The notes under the pieces were generated by a model that was given only the letters and a program-made list of their open reading frames with translations, did no database searches and was not told where the DNA came from. A program made the position numbers and the translations under genes. 12,113 nucleotides of DNA from DATFFO01 sp035250025. GTDB taxonomy: Bacteria; Actinomycetota; Acidimicrobiia; Spongiisociales; ZC4RG35. Each line of letters opens with the position of its first letter. The first letter of the stretch is position 1. Positions 7,301-12,113 of this stretch are shown in pieces. The DNA lies in NCBI GenBank assembly GCA_035250025.1, contig DATFFO010000096.1, positions 1 through 12,113 on the forward strand, read 5' to 3'.

Positions 7301-7679
7301 CGAAGCCGTGGATCGTGAAGATCTGGGCCCGGTCGAAGTCGGTGAGGGCGTGCCGCAGCCGGTCACTCGCCCGCTCTCGATCGTCAGTGGGAAGGTCGAG
7401 CAGAGCCAGCAGGTGCTGGTCCGGGTCGTCGGTCGGGCCGTCCTCGAGACCTTCCAGCGTCTCGACCAATCGCTGGCGGATCCGGCCCTTGAGCTCGGCG
7501 GTGGCTGCCCGAGTGAAGGTCACGACGAGAAGGCGATCGAGAGGGAGGCCCTCCACCGCGATCAGGCGGGTGACTATGGCGGCGATGGCGGTGGTCTTGC
7601 CGGTGCCGGCGCTGGCCTCGACGACCGTCCGGCCGGGGCTGATCGCCTGGTCGGCGGCGAAGGGAGTGGGCGCGGTCAC
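4386..7679 (-). CDS. recB: Exodeoxyribonuclease V beta subunit (RecB helicase-nuclease)
   Basis: A 1097-residue UvrD-type 3'-5' helicase fused to a C-terminal nuclease (E. coli RecB is 1180). Helicase motifs: Walker A ASAGTGKT (22-29), motif Ia VTFTRAATAEL (53-63), FTIHGF (121-126), Walker B LIDESQDTD (265-273), motif III VIGDPKQSIYNFRGAD (291-306), TNWRSD (325-330), motif V QTTHGAKGLEFPVV (624-637) and motif VI LLYVALTRAQ (698-707). The nuclease triad is visible as His848 in FGTLVHDML, Asp974 in GAIDLVG, and Asp988/Lys990 in MDYKSN, so it should be active. The open frame runs to 8243, but the true start is GTG at 7677-7679. That start shares GTGA with the recC stop, has GGGAG 8 nt upstream, and places the Walker A loop at the family-typical distance from the N-terminus. 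Translation is probably coupled to recC. Confidence 0.96.
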   Translation of the reverse strand: MTAPTPFAADQAISPGRTVVEASAGTGKTTAIAAIVTRLIAVEGLPLDRLLVVTFTRAATAELKGRIRQRLVETLEGLEDGPTDDPDQHLLALLDLPTDDRERASDRLRHALTDFDRAQIFTIHGFASRLLGQLGFRVRLSEALEPGEIDGVLLNQAAGDLVVERFAHNPDDEPVLKTRDVARLASEVIAHPDARPVPDPAEVEGEIRTRVEMALEVSKEVKRRMSYAGSMTYDDGLIEVRDALLDPEVGASSADLLRRRYDVGLIDESQDTDPIQWQIIRRIFDHGRLVVIGDPKQSIYNFRGADIESYLAALEGASDLRTLVTNWRSDGRLVDALDVLFTGATFGDERIAYRTVEAAGQNRDCRIHGVDAPMHLRMVSDDLPLKRYSKSPHYLVNPLRETIAADVAAQVVHLLSTGVTVTRDKGVVTPLGPADIAILCRTRRQIDLVRAELDRRRVPSVAATSEGVLATAIAEEWRRFLLGVERPDRMELVRLAATTSLVGESLTSVANLDDEGALDLQRRMRGWQGVLDRGGVPALIADLDHQTGMTGRLLSRPDGERVMTDLVHVAEEMHAVWRRHRLTSLVSWLDGAIAEAGERDKRRAEEPEGRQRRLETDAAAVTVQTTHGAKGLEFPVVLAPFEWDFFVKEPDHPVFRLPDDPGEGARPRLINLAGKGSPGFDEHVSLARAEERAEESRLLYVALTRAQHHLVVWWVENHFYIGDAKLTALLAGDGRRPDTLAAGSGGTIRATQLDTIPEVKAYQPVESPTARLEVARWDRPLDHLWRRASFSSLSTEHPLTAAEDHAEHPLRTDEPELVDDPEDVAVEPTALLPMADLPGGLRFGTLVHDMLERLAFDSPDLETAIAELLDVEIQRSGWDFDRAAFASGMVAALTTPLGPQADAITLADLGPKQLIRELVFELPVRTRAGSVSLVDIGRVMSEHMSPTDRYRRYVDDLLSLSPQSFRGYLTGAIDLVGILPGNRFVVMDYKSNILPMRGSFPSPLDYGPGPLAAEMVSHRYVLQAILYQVALHRYLQWRLPGYDPAAHLGGSIYLFLRGVTGPETPIVDGERCGVARWQPPTEMIVALSRLFAEVADE

Positions 7680-10600
7680 AGGTTCTTCTCCCGGCACAGG
7701 CCGAGGAGGGGCAGCCACAGCGTGGCGGCGTAGTCGACGAAGCCCGATGCTTCCAGGGCGGTCCAATCGGTCACGTGAGGCAGGACCAACCGGAACGATG
7801 GATCGTTCATCTCGCCGAACTGGCCCAGGAACTTGTCGCGCGCCCGAGGTTCGGCCCTGTCGGAGTTCGGGCCACCACCTCGCTGCCAGGCATAGGCGGT
7901 GGCGAGGGGAAGGGGGAGGGGGCGACGGTGTCCCTCGAGGTAGAGGTCGACGAGAGTGGAGAGGAGCTCGACGGCCCGGCTCCGACGGGCGGAAGGCTCG
8001 CCGGCCAACGACCCCAGCGTGACAGACATGAAGCCGCTCCGCTCCTCCCGTTTGCCGAGCAGCACCGCCTGCCAAGGATGCTCCGGTGCGAGGGCGGTCA
8101 GAAAGAGGAGCTCGGTGAACGCCTTGAGGCGCGGCTTCGGCCCGAGGCGGCTGGGGGTGACGGTGGCGAGATGGTGGCGGTCGGGGTCGGCGGTGACGGT
8201 GCCCTCGACGGGAGCCGCCACCGTCTCGACGACCCCCGCCCACGGCTGATGGCGGCTGGGGTCATAACCGAGTTCGCCCGCCGCTTCCCACAGCTTCGCC
8301 GCCGCCTCCTCGGCATCGCGCAAGGGGGCGGAACCCAGGTCACCCGGGGGCAGTGAGTCTGCGGCGAGCTGGGCGGCTGCCAACTCGCGGCGAGCGTGGC
8401 CGGAGATGAGGCCGGCCAGGATGTGATCCGTCACCGACCATTGCGCCAGCCCTCCGAGTTCGACGGGGAGGGTGTCGTCGGGGATCTCACCGGCTTTCGG
8501 CACCGTGAAGCCGACCCGAGACCTCAGGAACCGACCCGGCGGATCGTGAAGGAACGAGATGAGATCGGTCAGGCGGATCGACTCCGGGGCAGGCACCTCC
8601 GGCCAGGCGATAGGCGCCGGCACCGTCGGGCTGGGCCGATCGGTCAGGGCGACCGCTCCCCGATGCTGCATCGGATCGAATCCCCACGGCCCGGGTATTC
8701 CCAGGACCTCGGGATCAGGATCGAAGTTGTCGGCGCTGAACGATTGGAGGGGATGCTCGGTGATGGCCCTGTCGGCTCGAGGGCGCCCCACCATCGACAC
8801 CAGGGCGTCCTCCAGCTCGGCCACCGGGACCGCAGGAGGGAACTGGGCCCGGGTGAGCTGGTCGCGGCCGGAGTACGTGACCACGAGGTAGTCGCCCGCC
8901 GCCATCAGGGCGTCGAGCAGCAACTGGCGGTCGGCGGCGGCCGGGTCGTGGTCGCCGACGACCTCATGATCGGCGAGGAGGTCGTCGCCGTCGGTACGGC
9001 CTCGTCGGGGGAAACGGGCGTCATCCATGCCGAGCAGGCACACCACCCGGTACGGAACCGACCGCATCGGTGCCAGCGTGCAGACGGTGACTTCGCCCGT
9101 GCGGAAGAAGAGGGGGCTCGGCCGATCTTCGGTCCAGGCGGCGAGGGCAGATCTGATCTCGGGGAGGCCGACGAGCGGAGCGCCGCCCTCGAGGTCGGCG
9201 TCTGGGGGGAAGGTCTCGCCGAGCAGCCTCTCCAATTGGTCGAGCTGCCACTCGTCGTCCCATGCCGGGGCCGCCAGGGTGCGCACTCCCTCTCCGATCG
9301 CACGCGCCCAGTCGCTGAGCGGCATCGGATCTCCCAGGAGGCGTCGAACCGCCGAGAGCCGGTCGAGGATCGCCCCCAGGATCCCGGCCGGGGTGGCGTC
9401 CTGGCCCTCGACTCCGTGGAGGGGCGCCACGTCGCCGACGGTGCGAACCGGGCTGTCCGAGTAGAAGATCCCGGCGAGGGTGCGGTCGATCCCTCGCCGC
9501 CAGGTGCGCTCGGGACGATCGTGGACTCCCCACCGCTCCCGGTCGGAAGAGTCGACCCCCCAGGCGATGCGGGCGTCGTCGATGAGTGCCACGATGCTGG
9601 CGGCCGTGTCGGAGTCGAAGCCGAACCGGTTCTGGACGAGCGGACGCGTTACCAGCTCCCTCACGGCGTCCGCCTCCAACCGGGAGTCCGCCAGAGCCAC
9701 TAGATGGGCGGCGAACCCGACGAACGGGTTGGTGGCGGCGGGGGAACGGTCGGCGATCCGAAGCCTCAGGTCCGGGAGGCCCCCGGTTTCGCCCTGCGGA
9801 AAGGCTGCTTCCAGCAGAGGGGCGAAGGTTGCGAGGTCGGGAGTCATGATGACGATGTCGCGTGGCTCCAGGGTGGGGTCCGCCGAGAGGATGTGGAGCA
9901 CGGCGTCGCGCATCACCTCGGTCTGGCGGCGAGGCCCGTGGCAGACGTGGATCTGAACCGATCGATCGCCGTCGTCGGGGACGTAGGGCTCCGGGGACCC
10001 GTTTCGCCGGATGCCTTCCTGGAGTCGCCCGAGCATGGTGGTCCCATCGCCGTCGGGGTCGATCACCTGGGTTGCCCTCAGGCCATGGACGGCGAGCACG
10101 GTCTGGAGCTCGCGACTGTCACGACCCCAGGCGGACAGCAGCGGGTTCATCGCCCGGGAAGCCAGCGGATCCTCGGCTCTTGCCGGGACGTGGGCTGGTG
10201 GCTCGAGTTCCTCGGCCGCTCGCCACAGGGCCGGGGAAGGGTGGAGGACGTAGAGATGCACCTCTCGCTGGACCGCCAGGGCGATGAGCACTTCGAGGTC
10301 GAGTGGATCGGCGGCGGTCAGCCCGTACACCGCCAGCCGGTCGGGCAGATCGATCTCGACCGTGCCTCTGCGTACGGGGTCGAGGGCCTCAGGTAGGAGC
10401 TCGGGCAAGGCGGCGACGCCCACTGCCTCCCGAAGGAGACGCCACAGCCGGGGTTGCCATAGCCAGTCGTCGTCGAGCTGCACACCCGTGGGCCCCACAT
10501 CGATCCCCGCTCGCCAGAGCCTGATCATCCCGGGGCGGCGGCGGGCATACCGGGAGTAGAGGCGGCCGATCTTGGCAGCGGCCGCCAGACGGCGACCCCC

Positions 10601-10987
10601 GGCGGGCGATCCATCGGAGTCGATGTGGCGGGCGATGAGTCGCATCCACGGCTCACCGATGGTGGCGTCGATGGCGTTGAGGAGGTGAGCGATGGACACC
10701 GGGCCCTCCCATGCCTCGGCGGCCTCGTCGAGCTCTGGCACCGCTCTCAGGATCCCCCGGACCAGTCGCCCCGGAGAAGGAAATCCCACGTTGGCGCACA
10801 CTCCCTCACCCACATGGCGGGAGGCCAGGCCGGAGGCGATCTGCTGGGTGAGCCACCGCTCGATGCCTCTGGTGGGCACCGCCACCACCTCCGGGGCGAA
10901 GACGTCATCCGGTGGTTCGGCCAATTGGGCGCACACGAGGTCGACGAGGGCGTCGGGATGCGGCGCCACATGCATCACGAGGGGCAT
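7676..10987 (-). CDS. recC: Exodeoxyribonuclease V gamma subunit (RecC)
   Basis: A 1103-residue protein (E. coli RecC is 1122) that holds RecB and RecD together, splits the duplex and, in E. coli, recognises Chi. It resembles an SF1 helicase plus nuclease but lacks their catalytic motifs: I see no Walker A loop and no D-x-K nuclease motif. Matches to the RecC pattern are VVAVPTRGIERWLTQQIA (34-51), AKIGRLYSRYARRRPGMIRLWRAG (138-161), AVYGLTAADPLDLEVLIALA (219-238), CHGPRRQTEVMRDAVLHIL (349-367), LEPRDIVIMTPDLATFAPLLEAAF (373-396) and VCLLGMDDARFPRR (649-662). The start ATG at 10985-10987 has GAGGGAG 5 nt upstream; a second ATG four codons in (10973-10975) is less well placed. First gene of the recC-recB-recD operon. 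The Chi sequence this enzyme would read cannot be deduced. Confidence 0.95.
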   Translation of the reverse strand: MPLVMHVAPHPDALVDLVCAQLAEPPDDVFAPEVVAVPTRGIERWLTQQIASGLASRHVGEGVCANVGFPSPGRLVRGILRAVPELDEAAEAWEGPVSIAHLLNAIDATIGEPWMRLIARHIDSDGSPAGGRRLAAAAKIGRLYSRYARRRPGMIRLWRAGIDVGPTGVQLDDDWLWQPRLWRLLREAVGVAALPELLPEALDPVRRGTVEIDLPDRLAVYGLTAADPLDLEVLIALAVQREVHLYVLHPSPALWRAAEELEPPAHVPARAEDPLASRAMNPLLSAWGRDSRELQTVLAVHGLRATQVIDPDGDGTTMLGRLQEGIRRNGSPEPYVPDDGDRSVQIHVCHGPRRQTEVMRDAVLHILSADPTLEPRDIVIMTPDLATFAPLLEAAFPQGETGGLPDLRLRIADRSPAATNPFVGFAAHLVALADSRLEADAVRELVTRPLVQNRFGFDSDTAASIVALIDDARIAWGVDSSDRERWGVHDRPERTWRRGIDRTLAGIFYSDSPVRTVGDVAPLHGVEGQDATPAGILGAILDRLSAVRRLLGDPMPLSDWARAIGEGVRTLAAPAWDDEWQLDQLERLLGETFPPDADLEGGAPLVGLPEIRSALAAWTEDRPSPLFFRTGEVTVCTLAPMRSVPYRVVCLLGMDDARFPRRGRTDGDDLLADHEVVGDHDPAAADRQLLLDALMAAGDYLVVTYSGRDQLTRAQFPPAVPVAELEDALVSMVGRPRADRAITEHPLQSFSADNFDPDPEVLGIPGPWGFDPMQHRGAVALTDRPSPTVPAPIAWPEVPAPESIRLTDLISFLHDPPGRFLRSRVGFTVPKAGEIPDDTLPVELGGLAQWSVTDHILAGLISGHARRELAAAQLAADSLPPGDLGSAPLRDAEEAAAKLWEAAGELGYDPSRHQPWAGVVETVAAPVEGTVTADPDRHHLATVTPSRLGPKPRLKAFTELLFLTALAPEHPWQAVLLGKREERSGFMSVTLGSLAGEPSARRSRAVELLSTLVDLYLEGHRRPLPLPLATAYAWQRGGGPNSDRAEPRARDKFLGQFGEMNDPSFRLVLPHVTDWTALEASGFVDYAATLWLPLLGLCREKNL

Positions 10988-10992
10988 GGCGG

Positions 10993-10999
10993 CTCCCTC
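10993..10999 (-). promoter_or_regulatory. Ribosome binding site of recC
   Basis: On the minus strand GAGGGAG lies 5 nt before the ATG at 10987. It favours that start over the in-frame ATG at 10975 and over any start further upstream. Confidence 0.7.
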
Positions 11000-11081
11000 G
11001 ACTGCCTATCGATTCGAATGTCCTTGCGTCCCAATGTTGAGCCAACGTATCAGGTGGGTGCGACAGCCTCCGATCCGGCAG

Positions 11082-11107
11082 GCCCCTACTCCCGCGGGAG
11101 TAGGGGC
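11082..11107. promoter_or_regulatory. 26-bp perfect palindrome, candidate operator
   Basis: Both strands read GCCCCTACTCCCG followed at once by its reverse complement, with no mismatch and no spacer; pairing fails at 11081/11108. It lies in the 173-bp divergent region, centred about 66 bp upstream of the kinase ATG and about 107 bp upstream of the recC ATG. Perfect symmetry without a loop favours binding by a dimeric regulator. Response regulators encoded with NarL-type kinases often bind inverted repeats before their own operon, so autoregulation is a reasonable inference. A terminator is less likely here because both neighbours start, not end, in this gap, and no T-run follows. Confidence 0.6.
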
Positions 11108-11148
11108 GGATGCCGCCGGCAGGGGACGACGGAGGGGAGTTGGGGCTC

Positions 11149-11154
11149 TACCGT
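11149..11154 (+). promoter_or_regulatory. Candidate -10 element for a leaderless kinase mRNA
   Basis: TACCGT fits TANNNT and ends 6 nt before the ATG at 11161, the spacing expected if transcription starts at the A of the start codon. The nearest purine-rich stretch, GGAGGGGAG at 11131-11139, is 21 nt from the ATG, too far for a normal ribosome binding site. Leaderless mRNAs are frequent in actinobacteria. The -35 region is not clear. Confidence 0.45.
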
Positions 11155-11160
11155 GGCCTC

Positions 11161-12113
11161 ATGGCTTCGTCGGCGCGCCTATTCGTCTGGCTGAGCGCGT
11201 TGGTGATCGGGATCTTCCAGGTCGCCGGCTCGATCGGAGCCGCCGGCGGCCAAACCGATCGTCTTCCCCTCGACGCCGTCGGCTTCGTCCTCTTGATCGC
11301 CGGTCCGGCTGCCCTGGCCTTCCGAGATCGGTGGCCGCTGGCGGCGGTGGCAGTAGCAGTGGCCGCCACCAGCATCTACGTCTGGTTCGGGTACCCGTAC
11401 GGGCCGATCTTCGTGAGTCTGGTCGTGGCCATCTTCTCGGCTATCCAGGCCGGCCGCAGCCGGGCGACCTGGACCGTCGCCGCCGTCGGGTACCTGGCGT
11501 TTCTGGCGTTGGTCAATCTCGCGCCCCGGTCCCAGACCGAGACGGGCGCCCATCTCATCTGGGTGGCGGGATGGTTGGTCGTAGTGCCCACGGTCTCTGA
11601 GATCGTTCGGATCCGAAGGGAACAGGCTGCCGAGAGGCGGCGGTCGGCGGTCGAGGAGAGGGAGCGGCGCGCCGGGGAACAGCGTCTCCATCTCGCCCAG
11701 GAACTCCACGACGTCCTCGCCCATCACATTTCCCTGATCAACGTCCAGGCCAGCGTCGCTCTCCATCTCCTTGACGACGACCCGGCCCAAGCGCGACCCG
11801 CCCTGACCGCAATCAAGGGAGCGAGCCGGGAGTCACTGGCGGAACTCAGGTCGGCCCTCGACCTCCTGCGTCAGGGGGAAGGCGCGCCGAGGGCACCGTC
11901 GCCGCGACTGTCCGAGCTCGACAGCCTCGTCGAGGGGGTGAGGGCGGGAGGATTGGATGTGCGCTTCGACCTCGACTCTTCGATGCCTCCGCTGCCGGCG
12001 GCGGTGGAACTGGCCGCCTATCGCATCGTCCAGGAGGCACTCACCAACGCCACCCGGCACGCCCGGGCGAGCGTTGTCTCCGTGTCCGTGGGGTATGACG
12101 ACGGTGTGACGAT
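11161..12113 (+). CDS. NarL-family sensor histidine kinase (3' end beyond the window)
   Basis: The visible 317 residues run off the right edge without a stop. The N-terminal half holds about six membrane helices (roughly residues 7-27, 39-56, 59-75, 82-97, 106-122 and 131-147) with the FxLLIAGPAALAFRDRWPLAAV pattern of actinobacterial kinases. A charged linker (148-175) leads to the HisKA_3-type dimerisation and phosphoacceptor segment LAQELHDVLAHHISLINVQ (178-196), with His183 as the phosphorylated residue, and then the N-box EALTNATRHARA (292-303, Asn296) of the ATPase domain. The G-boxes lie outside. The signal it senses is not evident. Kinases of this class usually sit directly before a LuxR/NarL-type response regulator gene, expected just past the window. 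ATG at 11161 is chosen from the leaderless -10 spacing and because translation from it opens with a plausible membrane helix. Confidence 0.92.
   Translation, partial: MASSARLFVWLSALVIGIFQVAGSIGAAGGQTDRLPLDAVGFVLLIAGPAALAFRDRWPLAAVAVAVAATSIYVWFGYPYGPIFVSLVVAIFSAIQAGRSRATWTVAAVGYLAFLALVNLAPRSQTETGAHLIWVAGWLVVVPTVSEIVRIRREQAAERRRSAVEERERRAGEQRLHLAQELHDVLAHHISLINVQASVALHLLDDDPAQARPALTAIKGASRESLAELRSALDLLRQGEGAPRAPSPRLSELDSLVEGVRAGGLDVRFDLDSSMPPLPAAVELAAYRIVQEALTNATRHARASVVSVSVGYDDGVT

Noticed and set aside
7680..8243. Upstream extension of recB by 188 codons
   Set aside because: The extension overlaps recC and is Arg/Pro/His-rich noise. The GTG at 7679 has a ribosome binding site, a GTGA junction, and gives the family-typical N-terminus.
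2495..10987. recCBD as part of a novel defence or accessory system
   Set aside because: All three proteins match the standard exodeoxyribonuclease V subunits in length and motifs, with no extra domain or associated accessory gene in the operon.
11008..11020. Possible SOS box before recC (ATTCGAAT)
   Set aside because: It lacks the GAAC-N4-GTTC pattern of actinobacterial LexA sites; it is a short 8-bp palindrome that can arise by chance.

Overview
The window reads as chromosomal DNA from a high-GC bacterium, most probably an actinomycetote. This rests on strong G/C bias at third codon positions, the recC-recB-recD gene order, an NarL-type sensor kinase with the N-terminal membrane layout common in actinomycetes, and one start that looks leaderless (a TANNNT hexamer 6 nt before the ATG). 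Placing it below phylum level would be a guess. Most of the window is ordinary housekeeping DNA.

Layout. Positions 1-111 hold the end of an unidentified upstream region and a strong terminator-like hairpin. On the minus strand follow a luciferase-like flavin-dependent oxidoreductase (112-1128) and a YczE/YitT-like membrane protein (1202-1837), which may form a two-gene unit read from 1837 towards 112. Divergent from them is a small DsrE-like protein with a CxxC motif (1943-2344, plus strand). Next comes a 211-bp palindromic element (2347-2557), built from two inverted copies of a hairpin-rich unit, wedged between the convergent 3' ends of the DsrE gene and recD. From 10987 down to 2495 the minus strand is a complete recC-recB-recD operon with overlapping genes (4 bp recC/recB, 8 bp recB/recD). 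Divergent from recC is a NarL-family sensor histidine kinase (11161 onward), cut by the window end. A perfect 26-bp palindrome (11082-11107) lies between them.

How the genes work together. RecB (UvrD-type helicase plus nuclease), RecC (inactive scaffold that in the E. coli enzyme reads Chi) and RecD (SF1B helicase) make exodeoxyribonuclease V, which processes double-strand ends for RecA-dependent repair. All helicase motifs and the RecB nuclease triad are visible, so the complex looks functional. The flanking genes have no evident functional tie to it.

The two observations most worth following are the palindromic element, which supplies the last 20 residues and the stop codon of RecD, and the long perfect palindrome in the recC/kinase divergent promoter region. 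I found no CRISPR array, tRNA, rRNA, transposase or recognisable new defence system.
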